Assembly: GCA_000955875.1 (NCBI GenBank)
Contig: JYOE01000015.1
Span: 746 to 64,745, forward strand
Length of the DNA: 64,000 nucleotides
DNA from: Terrabacter sp. 28
GTDB lineage: Bacteria > Actinomycetota > Actinomycetes > Actinomycetales > Dermatophilaceae
Reading direction: 5' to 3'
In this document: positions 28,518 through 38,059 of the stretch, one piece after another
Position numbering within the stretch: the stretch's first letter is position 1
Layout: each line of letters begins with the position of its first letter
Program-made: the position numbers and the translations under genes
The notes under the pieces: generated by a model
The model's input: only the letters and a program-made list of their open reading frames with translations
What the model was told of the DNA's origin: nothing
Database searches by the model: none

Positions 28518-29360
28518 TCAGCGCATCCGCCGGCGGTACGCCGCCGGCGGCATGCCGACGTCCTGGACGAACCGCGCGTAGAACCGGCTCGTCGACCCGA
28601 AGCCGGCTCGCACGGCGACCTCGTCGGTGGTCAGGTCGCTCGACATCAGCAGGCGCTGCGCCTCGGCCGTCCGGCACTGCGCGAGGTACTCCGTGATGGT
28701 GACCCCGAGCTCGCGCCGGAAGGCCGCACGAGCAGTGCTGGGGTGCAGGTGGGCGACGGCCGCGACGTCCGCGACGGCGACGGGCTCGCGGAAGTGCCGG
28801 GCGACCCACGAGGCCATCGTTCGGGCGGACCGCGAACCGGGTTCCGGCGCCCGCCCGCCCGCTGCGGCGCGGGCGCCGTGGGCGGCGCGCAGCAGCCACG
28901 CCTCGGCCTCACGCCGAGCCGCGGCCCTCGGCACCGGTCCGGCGTCGATCTCCTCGGCCAGCAACGACATCGCCGGCGCCATCGTGGGCGGCGCGGCGAA
29001 GGTGGCGACGGTGCCCCGGAGCAGCTGCGAGACGAAGTCGGGCGGCACGCTGCTCCACGACAGCACGTCGACGAGCGGGATCGTCAGCCAGGCGACGGCG
29101 GTCCCGGCCTCCCCCTGCCGCCCGACCTCGGCGAGCCGGTGGGGTACTCCTGCCCAGAAGACGGCACACCGGCCTTCGTCGACGGCATACGGGGTGCCGG
29201 CCACCTCCATGACCGCCGAGCCCCCGCGCGGGAGTGCAAGCTCGACGTCGTCGTGCCGGTGGGCGCGTGCCATGACCGGCAACATGCTCAGTCCGCAGGC
29301 GAAGCCGAAGTTCTCCACCAGCGGACGGCTCGCTCGGATAGAGGAAGAACCGGCGCTCAT
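28518..29360 (-). CDS. AraC-family transcriptional regulator
   Basis: A 280-residue regulator with an N-terminal cupin-like sugar-sensing domain (RAHRHDDVELALPRGGSAVMEV) and two C-terminal helix-turn-helix units. The second contains the family signature DEVAVRAGFGSTSRFYARFVQDVGMPPAAYR. It is divergent from a PhyH dioxygenase gene with only 40 bp between starts and lies inside the galactoside island. Probable targets are the PhyH gene, the GH36 gene and perhaps the importer. Confidence 0.92.
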   Translation of the reverse strand: MSAGSSSIRASRPLVENFGFACGLSMLPVMARAHRHDDVELALPRGGSAVMEVAGTPYAVDEGRCAVFWAGVPHRLAEVGRQGEAGTAVAWLTIPLVDVLSWSSVPPDFVSQLLRGTVATFAAPPTMAPAMSLLAEEIDAGPVPRAAARREAEAWLLRAAHGARAAAGGRAPEPGSRSARTMASWVARHFREPVAVADVAAVAHLHPSTARAAFRRELGVTITEYLAQCRTAEAQRLLMSSDLTTDEVAVRAGFGSTSRFYARFVQDVGMPPAAYRRRMR

Positions 29361-29400
29361 GTCGGAAGTATGCCGGGATGCGCGTCCCTAGGCTCGCTGC

Positions 29401-30300
29401 ATGACCACGCAGACCGTCTCTCCCTGGTCGCTCAGCGACGAACAGATCCGCTTCTTCGACGAGCACGGCTACCTCGTGCTCCGGGGGCGCATCGCCCCAG
29501 ACCGCCTCGAGAGGCTCCGCCGCGCGTCGGAGCAGTGGATGGCCGACGGGCTCGCCCCCGACCGTGAGCGCCCGGGCGACTGGCTCTTCGCCGACCGCCC
29601 GTCCGGCCGGGTCATGTACCGGGTCGACTACCTCCACGACAAGGGCCAGCCGGCCTCGCTCGAGCTGCTCGGCTCACCGGAGGTGCTCGGGATCGCCGAG
29701 AGCCTCGCCGGCCCGGACTTCGTGCCGACCTACGAGTCGATGGTGTTCAAGTCCGCCGGGGACGGCGCGCCGATCCCGTGGCACCAGGACGCGGTCCACA
29801 GCCGCCGGCACCGCATCTTCAACGTCGACGTCTACCTCGACGCCTCGCTCTCGGGGCACGGGGCGCTCTTCGTCGTGCCCGGCTCGCAGGGCCGACGCAC
29901 GGACGCCTGTGCGCTGGCCGACGACCACGGCTGGCAGCTGCCCGGCGCCATCGAGGTCGAGATGCAGCCCGGCGACGTGCTCGTCCACGACGACATGGTC
30001 GTCCACGGCTCACCGCCGTCTGTCGGCAACGCCCTCCGGCGCACGATCTACTTCGAGTTCCGCTCTGCCCAGAGCGTTTTCGAGGACGGTCCGTGGTCTC
30101 GGGACTGGGTCGAGCGGCGTCTGCGTCTGGTTCCGTTGGCGCTCGACGCGCACGCTCGCTGGGCTGCTCCGGCCGACCGCTTCGACTGGCGGGTGCCTGC
30201 CGACCTGCGTCCGGCGCCGGGCTCGGACGTGGAGTCGGAGCTGCGCATCGTGCACGAGGTGCACACCCCTGGCGAGTGGTGCAGCCCGGGGGTCGGCTGA
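29401..30300 (+). CDS. Phytanoyl-CoA dioxygenase (PhyH) family protein
   Basis: A 299-residue Fe(II)/2-oxoglutarate-dependent oxygenase. The iron facial triad is HQDAVHS (His-x-Asp, about residues 129-131) and the later His in VVHGSPP, with Arg in NALRRTIYFEF for 2-oxoglutarate. PhyH-like proteins hydroxylate varied small molecules; one in a galactoside island may modify a sugar or glycoside. The gene starts 40 bp from the divergent AraC gene and is followed after a short gap by the GH36 gene, probably co-transcribed. Confidence 0.88.
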   Translation: MTTQTVSPWSLSDEQIRFFDEHGYLVLRGRIAPDRLERLRRASEQWMADGLAPDRERPGDWLFADRPSGRVMYRVDYLHDKGQPASLELLGSPEVLGIAESLAGPDFVPTYESMVFKSAGDGAPIPWHQDAVHSRRHRIFNVDVYLDASLSGHGALFVVPGSQGRRTDACALADDHGWQLPGAIEVEMQPGDVLVHDDMVVHGSPPSVGNALRRTIYFEFRSAQSVFEDGPWSRDWVERRLRLVPLALDAHARWAAPADRFDWRVPADLRPAPGSDVESELRIVHEVHTPGEWCSPGVG

Positions 30301-30348
30301 CCCGTGGACGAGCCGACGACGACCCCTCCCGGCTGGCAGGATCTTCAC

Positions 30349-32541
30349 ATGGCCCACCACCCCGTGCACCCACCGATCGTCGTCGAGTCCGCCGGGACCG
30401 CGCTCGTGCTGCAACCGCGCGCCGACGGCTCGGGACTCCCCGAGGTGCTGCACTGGGGGTCCGCCCTCCCCGGCGGCGGCGACACGTATGCCGCCCTGGC
30501 CCAGGTCACCGCGCCGCCCGCCCCGCCGAGCGCCCTCGACGAGCCGTGGCCGCTCACGCTGCTCCCGGGCGAGGCCGACGGCTGGGCGGGCACACCCGGC
30601 TGGGCGGGACACCGAGCGGGCGGTTCTGGCGCGGTGCGCTGGGTCGACGTCACGTGCGAGGCGGAGGGCGCGACGGCCGTCACCCGCGCGACCTCGCCTG
30701 ACGGCATACGCCTCGAGCTGCGGCACGCCCTCGACCAGCACGGGGTACTGCGCGTCGACGCCTCTGTCACAAGCGTTTCGGACGACGCGGCGCCGCTCGA
30801 CGTGGCCGCCCTGCGCGCGATCCTGCCCCTGCCGCTGCGCGCCGACGAGGTGCTCGACCTCACCGGGCGGTGGTGCCGGGAGCGGTCGCCGCAGCGCAGC
30901 CGGCTCGACCACGGCACCCACCTGCGGGCCTCACGCCGCGGCCGCACCGGTCACGACGCGACCCTGCTGATGATGGCCGGGACGCGCGGGTTCGACTGGC
31001 GCACAGGCGAGGTCTGGGCCGTGCACACCGCGTGGAGCGGCAACCACGAGCACCTCGTCGAGTCGCTGCCCGAGGGCGCCGGTCGCCACCACGCCGTGAT
31101 CGGCGGCGGCGAGCTGCTCGCGCCCGGCGAGGTGCGGCTGGCCGCGGGCGAGACGTATGCCGCCCCGACGGTCGTCTTCGTCCACTCGACCGAGGGCCTC
31201 GACGGGCTCTCGCGCCGCCTCCACCGCAGCCTGCGCGCCCGCGCCGGGCACCCGTCGCGACCGCGGCCGGTGGTTCTCAACACGTGGGAAGCCGTCTACT
31301 TCGACACCGACCTCGACCACCTGAAGTCCTTGGCCGACACGGCTGCTCGCATCGGAGTCGAGCGCTTCGTCCTCGACGACGGCTGGTTCGGGGGGCGCCG
31401 CCACGACCGTGCCGGACTCGGCGACTGGGTGGTCTCGCGTGACGTCTGGCCCGACGGCATGGCACCGCTCGTCGACCACGTCAAGAGCCTCGGCCTCGAG
31501 TTCGGCCTGTGGTTCGAGCCCGAGATGGTCAACGAGGACAGCGACCTCGTGCGCGAGCACCCCGAGTGGGTGCTGGGGCCGGCCCAAGGAGCGCCCCGCG
31601 AGTGGCGCTGGCAGCAGCTGCTCGACCTCACGAACGACGCGGCATACGGGCAGCTGCTCGAGCGCATCAGCACGCTCGTCGCGGAGTACGGCATCGACTA
31701 CATCAAGTGGGACCACAACCGCGACCTGCTCGAGGCCGTGCACACGGTGGACTCCGGCCCCGGCCGGCGCGTCGACGCCCCTGCGGTCCACGAGCACACG
31801 CTCGCCTACTACCGGCTGCTCGACGACCTGCGCGGCCGTCACCCCGGGCTGGAGATCGAGTCGTGCAGCAGCGGCGGCGCGCGCGTCGACCTCGAGGTGC
31901 TCGACCACACCGACCGCATCTGGACGAGCGACTGCAACGACGCGCTCGAGCGGGCGAGCATCCAGCGCTGGACGAGCCTGCTCGTGCCGGCGGAGCTGAT
32001 GGGCACGCACATCGGTCCGGCCGGTGCGCACACGACGCACCGCACGGTCGACCTCGGTTTCCGCATGCTCACCGCGCTGCAGGGCCACCCCGGGCTCGAG
32101 TGGGACATCACGAAGTGCTCCGACGACGAGCTCGAGGCGCTGACGCGCTGGACGGCCCTCGCCCGTGAGCTGCGAGCGCTGCTGCACTCGGGCGACCTCG
32201 TGCGTTCCGAGACGCCGGACGGCACGGTGCTCGTCACCGGAACCGTCGACGCCGAGCGCGGCCGCGCGGCCTACTCGGTGGCACGGCTCGTGACCGGTCG
32301 TGACGCGGTGACCGGGTCGGTGCCGCTGCCGGGGCTCGACCCCGAGCGCACGTATGCCGTCCGCGTCCGCCCCGAGGCCGGCCTGCCTGCGGTCGTGCAG
32401 AACACCTACCCGGCCTGGTGGGAGCGGGCGCTCGACGGCGACGGCCTCACCGTGCCGGGCGCGGTGCTCACCGAGGTCGGGCTGCCGGTGCCGGTGATCG
32501 GCCCCGCCCAGGGCTACCTCCTCGACGTCCGCGCCGTCTGA
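30349..32541 (+). CDS. Alpha-galactosidase, glycoside hydrolase family 36
   Basis: A 730-residue cytoplasmic GH36 enzyme cleaving alpha-1,6-galactose from melibiose, raffinose or galactomannan fragments. An N-terminal beta-sandwich (to about 300) precedes the barrel, which has FVLDDGWFGGRR, the nucleophile Asp455 in YIKWDHNRD and acid/base Asp528 in IWTSDCNDALER. A C-terminal beta domain follows. I chose ATG 30349, which has a CAGGAT ribosome site; a GTG at 30304 would add 15 residues. Its product galactose feeds galK/galT in the same island. Confidence 0.95.
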   Translation: MAHHPVHPPIVVESAGTALVLQPRADGSGLPEVLHWGSALPGGGDTYAALAQVTAPPAPPSALDEPWPLTLLPGEADGWAGTPGWAGHRAGGSGAVRWVDVTCEAEGATAVTRATSPDGIRLELRHALDQHGVLRVDASVTSVSDDAAPLDVAALRAILPLPLRADEVLDLTGRWCRERSPQRSRLDHGTHLRASRRGRTGHDATLLMMAGTRGFDWRTGEVWAVHTAWSGNHEHLVESLPEGAGRHHAVIGGGELLAPGEVRLAAGETYAAPTVVFVHSTEGLDGLSRRLHRSLRARAGHPSRPRPVVLNTWEAVYFDTDLDHLKSLADTAARIGVERFVLDDGWFGGRRHDRAGLGDWVVSRDVWPDGMAPLVDHVKSLGLEFGLWFEPEMVNEDSDLVREHPEWVLGPAQGAPREWRWQQLLDLTNDAAYGQLLERISTLVAEYGIDYIKWDHNRDLLEAVHTVDSGPGRRVDAPAVHEHTLAYYRLLDDLRGRHPGLEIESCSSGGARVDLEVLDHTDRIWTSDCNDALERASIQRWTSLLVPAELMGTHIGPAGAHTTHRTVDLGFRMLTALQGHPGLEWDITKCSDDELEALTRWTALARELRALLHSGDLVRSETPDGTVLVTGTVDAERGRAAYSVARLVTGRDAVTGSVPLPGLDPERTYAVRVRPEAGLPAVVQNTYPAWWERALDGDGLTVPGAVLTEVGLPVPVIGPAQGYLLDVRAV

Positions 32542-32543
32542 CG

Positions 32544-33026
32544 TCAGGGGGTCGTGGCGCAGTCGCGGCAGGTGCCGAGCAGGGCCGCGTGGCCGGTGTC
32601 GAGGACGAAGCCGAGGTCGGTCCGCAGCCTGGCGGCCACCTCGTCGAAGACGTCGGGCGGCACGTCCAGCACCGTGCCGCACACGTGGCACTGGACGTGC
32701 GCGTGGTGCCCGTGCTGGTGCACCGCGGCCGTCTCGGCGGTGAGGTGGTAGACGGTCGCTGCGCCGCCGAGGTGCACGTGGGAGAGCACACCGGAGTCGA
32801 CGAGCGAGGTGAGCGTGCGGTAGACGGTGGCGCGGTGCACGGCCGGCTCGAGGTCGGCGACGCGGGCGCCGATGTCGTCGGCCGTGAGGTGCTCGTCCGT
32901 TCGGTCAGCGGCGTCGACGACCCGCAGGACGGCATACCTCGCCGGGGTGAGGCGCTCGCCGGCAGCGCGCAGTCGCTCGACGGCGTGCTCGACGCGCGCG
33001 CTGTCGGGTGGGTTCGTCACGGTCAC
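32544..33026 (-). CDS. Fur-family metal-dependent repressor, Zur-like
   Basis: A 160-residue Fur-fold protein. The DNA-binding wing lies at about 15-85 (RLTPARYAVLRVV, then HRATVYRTLTSLVDSGVLSHV). A metal-rich dimerisation domain has HQHGHHAHVQCHVCG and the C-terminal CRDC, so two CxxC pairs can hold the structural zinc. His/Cys richness fits zinc sensing, but iron or peroxide sensing is not excluded. It sits 13 bp behind the LuxR-type response regulator and may be read through from that operon. Confidence 0.88.
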   Translation of the reverse strand: MTVTNPPDSARVEHAVERLRAAGERLTPARYAVLRVVDAADRTDEHLTADDIGARVADLEPAVHRATVYRTLTSLVDSGVLSHVHLGGAATVYHLTAETAAVHQHGHHAHVQCHVCGTVLDVPPDVFDEVAARLRTDLGFVLDTGHAALLGTCRDCATTP

Positions 33027-33039
33027 ATCCTCGCAGCGG

Positions 33040-33729
33040 TCAGCTCTCGCCCGCGCCGCTGCGCAGGAAGGCGAGCACGGCGAGCACCCGCCGGTTCGTC
33101 GTGTTGTCGTCGGACTCGAGCGGCAGCTTGCTGAAGATCGCCGCGATGTGGGCCTCGACGGTGCGCGGCGAGAGGAAGAGGCGCTCGCCGATGCCCACGT
33201 TCGACCGACCCTCCGCCATGAGGGCCAGCACGTCGCGCTCGCGCTCGGTCAACGGGTCGAGCACGGACGTCTGGCGCCGGGTGGTGCTCATCAGCCGGTC
33301 GACGACCTCGGGGTCGACCACCGTGCCGCCGCGCGCCACCGCATGGATGCCGTCGACGAGCGAGTCGACGTCGTCGACCCGGTCCTTGAGCAGGTAGCCG
33401 AGACCGGACGAGCCGTCGCGGAAGAGCTGCTGGGCCCACGTCGACTCGACGTAGGTGCTGAGCACGAGCACGCCCACGTCGGCGTGCGCGGCCCGAGTCG
33501 CGAGGGCCGCCCGGATGCCCTCGTCGCTGTGGTCGGGCGGCAGCCGCACGTCCTGGACGACGACATGGGGACGGTGCTGCTCGATGGCCGCCGCGAGCCC
33601 GGTCGCGTCGGGCAGCTCGGCCACGACCTCGAGGCCGCAGGCCGCGAGCAGGCCGGCCAGCCCGCTGCGGAAGAGGGCCGAGTCGTCGACGAGCACCACG
33701 CGCAGCGGCCCGTCGGCCGGGGCGCTCAT
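33040..33729 (-). CDS. Response regulator, NarL/LuxR type
   Basis: A 229-residue regulator. The receiver domain has acidic pocket VVLVDDSALF, phospho-Asp in VVVQDVRLPPD and Lys in YLLKDRVDD. The C-terminal LuxR HTH begins LTERERDVLALMAEGRSNVGIGERL. The ATG at 33729 overlaps the kinase stop (ATGA). It is the output of the two-component system encoded with the patatin-like gene. The targets are unknown. Confidence 0.93.
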   Translation of the reverse strand: MSAPADGPLRVVLVDDSALFRSGLAGLLAACGLEVVAELPDATGLAAAIEQHRPHVVVQDVRLPPDHSDEGIRAALATRAAHADVGVLVLSTYVESTWAQQLFRDGSSGLGYLLKDRVDDVDSLVDGIHAVARGGTVVDPEVVDRLMSTTRRQTSVLDPLTERERDVLALMAEGRSNVGIGERLFLSPRTVEAHIAAIFSKLPLESDDNTTNRRVLAVLAFLRSGAGES

Positions 33730-35564
33730 CGTGCTTGCTCCTCGTCGAGCGGGATCCGCGCGACGACCTCGCTGCCGTGCCGGTCCGGGTGCTCTGGGCA
33801 CGGGTCGCTGTGCACCTCGAGCGAGCCGTGGAGCGCCGTGAGCCGGTCGCGCAGGCCGACCAGTCCGCCGCCGGGCGCCAGGCGTGCGCCGCCCACGCCG
33901 TCGTCGCCCACCCTCACGACGAGGGAGCCGTCACGCCGACGTATGCCGACGCGTACGCGGGTCGCGCGCGCGTGCTTCGCGGCGTTGGCGAGGGCCTCGG
34001 CGGTGGCGAAGTAGGCGGCCGCCTCGACCGCAGCCCCCGGTCGGGTCGCGGCCGTCACCTCGTCGACGTCGAGGTCGACCCGGAAGGGTGCCGCTTCGCG
34101 CAACGTGTGGACCGCGGGCACCAGGCCGCCCTGGGCGAGAGCCGCCGGATGGATGCCGTGTGCGAGCCGACGCAGCTCGGCGAGCGCGTCGCGCAGCTGG
34201 TGACGGGCCTCGCCGATGATGGTGCGGGCCTCGACCGTCTCGACGAGGTCGGCGCGCGCGAGCAGCGCTGCGACGGCGAGGAACTGCTGCTGGGCGCCGT
34301 CGTGGAGGTTGCGCTCCATCCGCCGGCGCTCGTCGAGAGTGGCGGTGACGATGCGCGCGTTGGCCTCGGTGAGGGCGGCGAGGTTGGCGCGCAGCTCGGC
34401 GTTGAGGCGGGTGTTCTCGAGTCCGACGCGTGAGGCCTCGAGGGCAGAGCGCAGCAGGGCCTCGTCGCCGATCGCCCTGGGGTTGTAGTCGACCCGGATG
34501 AGGGCGCGGCCGGCGTCGTCGGTCACGACCGCCCGGGCCCGGTCGGCCGACGGCTGTTCGGCTGGCGGCTGTTCGGCGGGGCGCGGGCCCGGCTCCTCGG
34601 GCAGGCCGACGACGAGTGAGGGGTCGGCGAGCGCGCTGCGCAGGGCCGACTGGAGCTCCAGGGAGTCACCGGAGCGAGCAGCGGCGACGACGCGTTCGGC
34701 GATGATCGTTCCGGCGGTGCGACGGCGGAGCAGGTCGGCGAGCAGCGCCACGGGGATCATCGCCGCGCTGAGGTCGCGGGCGAGGGCTGCGTTGGTGTCG
34801 GGGATGAGCTGCGCCCAGTAGGCCTGGTCGAACGCCGCGGCGAACGAGCAGATGGCGGTGACGACGGCCAGCGGCGCGATCGACTGGCGGTTGAGGCCGA
34901 TGGAGCTCGCCGCCCGCCACATGAGGATCACGCCGGTGAGCACCAGCAGGGCGGCGGTGGCGCCCCGCCCGGCACGCACGAACACGACGTCGTGCCAGAA
35001 CGGGTCGAGCGCCAGGGTCGGGAACCCGTCGGGTCGGTGGAACCCGTCCTTGACCACCCCGGCGGTGAACATCGCTCCGGCCCGGCTCACGACGGTCGCT
35101 GCGAGCATCAGGAGCACGACGACCCGCTCGCGGCTGCGCAGCCGGCGCCTCGGGTAGCGCAGCACCAGGGCGACGGCCGCCGGCAGGTAGACGGGCTCGA
35201 GGAGGAAGCCGAGCGGCGACCAGCCGGACTGCGCGAAGTGCGGGTCGTTGAGGTCACCCGGCACGATCGCCCAGGCGACGAGCAGGCAGGCCCAACCGTT
35301 GACGCGGGGCAGGCCCGACGACAGCAGCGTCAGCCCGATGACGACGAACGAGAGCGTCGTCAGCCAGGTGATCGCGACGGCCGGCGCCTCGGTCGAGAGC
35401 CGCGGCGCGGACGTGGCGATCTTGACGACGAGGGCGGTCGTGCCGAAGAGCACCGCTCGCGTCGGTGTGAGCCGCAGGTACACGAGCGATTGTCCCGCGC
35501 GGCGCAGCGTCGGGCCACCGAGTTGCGCGAGCCCGTCGGTGACCGCCAGTCGCACGGTCCTCAC
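33726..35564 (-). CDS. Sensor histidine kinase, NarL-partner (HisKA_3) type
   Basis: A 612-residue membrane kinase. The N-terminal half has about eight hydrophobic segments, a 7TM-like sensor region. HisKA_3 carries the phospho-His in RRRMERNLHDGAQQQFLAVA, followed by an HATPase_c domain with GDDGVGGA and a C-terminal G-box. The GTG start overlaps the patatin-like gene stop (GTGA) and its own stop overlaps the response regulator, so three genes are co-translated. The nature of the signal is unknown; the linked lipase-like protein suggests a membrane or lipid cue. Confidence 0.9.
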   Translation of the reverse strand: MRTVRLAVTDGLAQLGGPTLRRAGQSLVYLRLTPTRAVLFGTTALVVKIATSAPRLSTEAPAVAITWLTTLSFVVIGLTLLSSGLPRVNGWACLLVAWAIVPGDLNDPHFAQSGWSPLGFLLEPVYLPAAVALVLRYPRRRLRSRERVVVLLMLAATVVSRAGAMFTAGVVKDGFHRPDGFPTLALDPFWHDVVFVRAGRGATAALLVLTGVILMWRAASSIGLNRQSIAPLAVVTAICSFAAAFDQAYWAQLIPDTNAALARDLSAAMIPVALLADLLRRRTAGTIIAERVVAAARSGDSLELQSALRSALADPSLVVGLPEEPGPRPAEQPPAEQPSADRARAVVTDDAGRALIRVDYNPRAIGDEALLRSALEASRVGLENTRLNAELRANLAALTEANARIVTATLDERRRMERNLHDGAQQQFLAVAALLARADLVETVEARTIIGEARHQLRDALAELRRLAHGIHPAALAQGGLVPAVHTLREAAPFRVDLDVDEVTAATRPGAAVEAAAYFATAEALANAAKHARATRVRVGIRRRDGSLVVRVGDDGVGGARLAPGGGLVGLRDRLTALHGSLEVHSDPCPEHPDRHGSEVVARIPLDEEQAR

Positions 35565-38059
35565 CCGGTCGCGGCAACGTCAGCGGTCGACGTCGCGGGC
35601 TTGCCGTTCTGCTCGGGCAGGACAGTCGGAGGGGGCGATGCTGGCGCCCTCGACGACGGTGGCGGCAGGATGTCGCCCGATCGGATCGCCTCGTCCACGA
35701 GCACGTAGCCCAGCTGTCGGAACGCTTCGAAGTCGAACTCGTCGAACATCTCGAACCTCTGGATCGTGGCCGGGAAGTCGGGGTTGCGCAGCTTGAACGA
35801 CTCGAGGTCCCACGAGGAGTGAGCAGGCAGGACGCAGCGCACGTAGACGATCCTCGTGGGTTCGGCCCATTTCGGATGCGTCGCCCAGCCGACGATGTGG
35901 CTGGCGGAGGGATACCGGGAGTCTCCACGGCACAGCGGACTCGGGTCGAGGTCGAGGGTCACTCCGAGGTCCATCCGGGCCGTCGCGATGACGTCTCCCA
36001 ACACGGGGAACTGGTCCTCTGCGTCGCCGGTGCCGTCCAGGACGACGATGTTCTTGGGGTGGCGGCGAAGGCACTCGACCAGCCCCAGGTTGTCGTAGTG
36101 CCCACCGTCGCTCACGTACAGGTAGCTCGAGTGGAGGGTCATCCGACCGAGCGCCTCGATGACGACGTTGAACAGGGTAGGTCGGTCGAGCGCGTCGTTC
36201 AGCGCGACGGTCTCGTCGGCCCACCGCTGTGTCGCCCCGCCCTTGGATGAGCGGGTCATCGCCTGCGGGAAGAAGGGATTCCGCAGCCAGACACCCAGAC
36301 GGATGTTGCCCACCGCGAGGAGCAGCCGGTACGGCCCCCAGCGCTTCGTCTCACGACCTGCAGTCGGACCGATGGCTGCGCCCGAGATCGCCATGGCGCC
36401 GGCCAGCGACAGCGGCTGCTGCCGGTCGTACCGATAGTCCGCCACGGGGAGGAGCTGGGCGCCCCCGGGCAGGTTCTCGGCGGGCAGTCCGACGACGGGG
36501 CCGAGCACGAACGGTGTGCCGTCGCGACCCATGGGGACGACTCCGCTGCCGACGACGTTCGCGGTCCCGACCAGGGTGAGTGCAGGCAGACCGTCGCCCC
36601 TTGGCGCCACATCGGCCAGTTTGATCGAGCGGCCAGGGTTAGCTGGGTCGTGGTCCAGGTAGGCGTACGCGAGCTGCTCGCGGTAGAAGCCGTGCACCGT
36701 CGACCTGCTCGTGGTGCCGATGCTCCAGGCCATCAGAGGGAGGGCAAGGCTCAGGAAGAACAGGGGGAAGAGCTCGTCCGTTCCCGGAGCGATGGTCGTC
36801 AGGACCCATGTCGCCACGCCGGCCGCGACGAACACGAGGACGGCGACGAAGAGTGACACGGCGAGCCATGGAGCCACGCCCTTGCGCAAGATCCCGAGGA
36901 GCTTGCCGAGGATGCTCTCGGGTTCTTTCGACGACTGAGCCCTGAGGTTGGTCGAGATGAGTCCTCCGATGGCTGCGATCACCGCAGCCGCGCCCTTCCA
37001 CAGGTCAGCAGATCCGAACGTCGCCTTCAGCTCCCCGATGTCGAGGGTGGGAGGGACGGCGGACCAGTTGTGCAGGACGACCCCGGCCCACGGCATGACG
37101 AGCAGAAAGGCGAGGACGGCCACGGCGGCCTTGACGAACGTGACCGGCATGTCGTCGAGCACGGACTCGGGCTTCGGACGGCCGCCGAAGAGGAACCGGT
37201 AGAAAGCCCGGCCACCTTCACTCGAGAGGAACGTCGGCAGGTTGACCAGGACCGATCGGATGCCGAGAAGGACGGCGAGACCGAGCAGGGCCACCGGTGG
37301 AACGAGCACCGCCCACGTGTCGAAGGGAGCGAGCTGCCATTCGGCCGACGACGAGAGTGGCCCAGGGGTGGAGATGACCGTCCGGGTGACGGCCAGGTGA
37401 TGCCCGAGGAACCATGCGACCACGAGCACCACGGTGGTCAGGATGAGCAGGTTCACCAGGATCCCGACGAGCAGGTTGAGGACGAGGGCAAAGCGCGTGC
37501 GGCCTTTGGGGAACAGGTAGTTCGTCCGCTGCCGGAGCTGCAGCAGTTCTGGGCTGTCGAGGTCGAACGGAGCTCGCTCGGACGGCGGGGACTGCCCACG
37601 GAGCCGTCTGGCCGCGACCGCGAACGCGGCGGCCGCGTACCCGCCGCCGCTGACGGCCACCACCTCGTCCGCCGACTGGTAGACCTGAGCCTCGAAGAGC
37701 CGATGGAGACCTCCCAGGCAGAACGAGCCCGACTTGATCCCGCCACCCGAGCAGCACACGACGAGCTCGGCTCCGTGGCCCGGCTGCGCGACGCCTTCTG
37801 GTGTGAACGCCATGGCCATGCCCTGCCGGTTGCCGAGCCGTCTGGCCAGGTAGTAGCCGGTGGCGAGCAGGACCAGCGCTGCCAGACCCCACGCCTCAGG
37901 CTTGCGGGTGTAGTCCTCCGGGGCCCAGCTCCCGGTGCGTAGCCCGTAGTCCACGTACATCAGGGTCGACAGCCCGAGCGTCACGACGAGAACGACGAAT
38001 GCGCGGACGACTCTCGCGGTGTGGGCCCGCTCCACGAATGCCTGTGCTGCCTCGCTCAT
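35561..38059 (-). CDS. Patatin-like phospholipase domain fused to a polytopic membrane protein
   Basis: An 832-residue protein. Two N-terminal helices (about 17-36 and 57-72) precede patatin elements: oxyanion loop SGGGIKSG (104-111) and a nucleophile elbow around Ser137 (AVSGGG, first Gly of GxSxG replaced by Ala). At least five membrane helices interrupt the domain (about 190-480) before the catalytic-Asp motif SDGGHYDNLGL near 650. Patatins hydrolyse acyl chains of membrane lipids. The gene looks less GC-biased than its neighbours, which may mean later acquisition. ATG 38059 was chosen at MSEAAQAF. It is coupled to the downstream kinase gene. Confidence 0.78.
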   Translation of the reverse strand: MSEAAQAFVERAHTARVVRAFVVLVVTLGLSTLMYVDYGLRTGSWAPEDYTRKPEAWGLAALVLLATGYYLARRLGNRQGMAMAFTPEGVAQPGHGAELVVCCSGGGIKSGSFCLGGLHRLFEAQVYQSADEVVAVSGGGYAAAAFAVAARRLRGQSPPSERAPFDLDSPELLQLRQRTNYLFPKGRTRFALVLNLLVGILVNLLILTTVVLVVAWFLGHHLAVTRTVISTPGPLSSSAEWQLAPFDTWAVLVPPVALLGLAVLLGIRSVLVNLPTFLSSEGGRAFYRFLFGGRPKPESVLDDMPVTFVKAAVAVLAFLLVMPWAGVVLHNWSAVPPTLDIGELKATFGSADLWKGAAAVIAAIGGLISTNLRAQSSKEPESILGKLLGILRKGVAPWLAVSLFVAVLVFVAAGVATWVLTTIAPGTDELFPLFFLSLALPLMAWSIGTTSRSTVHGFYREQLAYAYLDHDPANPGRSIKLADVAPRGDGLPALTLVGTANVVGSGVVPMGRDGTPFVLGPVVGLPAENLPGGAQLLPVADYRYDRQQPLSLAGAMAISGAAIGPTAGRETKRWGPYRLLLAVGNIRLGVWLRNPFFPQAMTRSSKGGATQRWADETVALNDALDRPTLFNVVIEALGRMTLHSSYLYVSDGGHYDNLGLVECLRRHPKNIVVLDGTGDAEDQFPVLGDVIATARMDLGVTLDLDPSPLCRGDSRYPSASHIVGWATHPKWAEPTRIVYVRCVLPAHSSWDLESFKLRNPDFPATIQRFEMFDEFDFEAFRQLGYVLVDEAIRSGDILPPPSSRAPASPPPTVLPEQNGKPATSTADVAATG

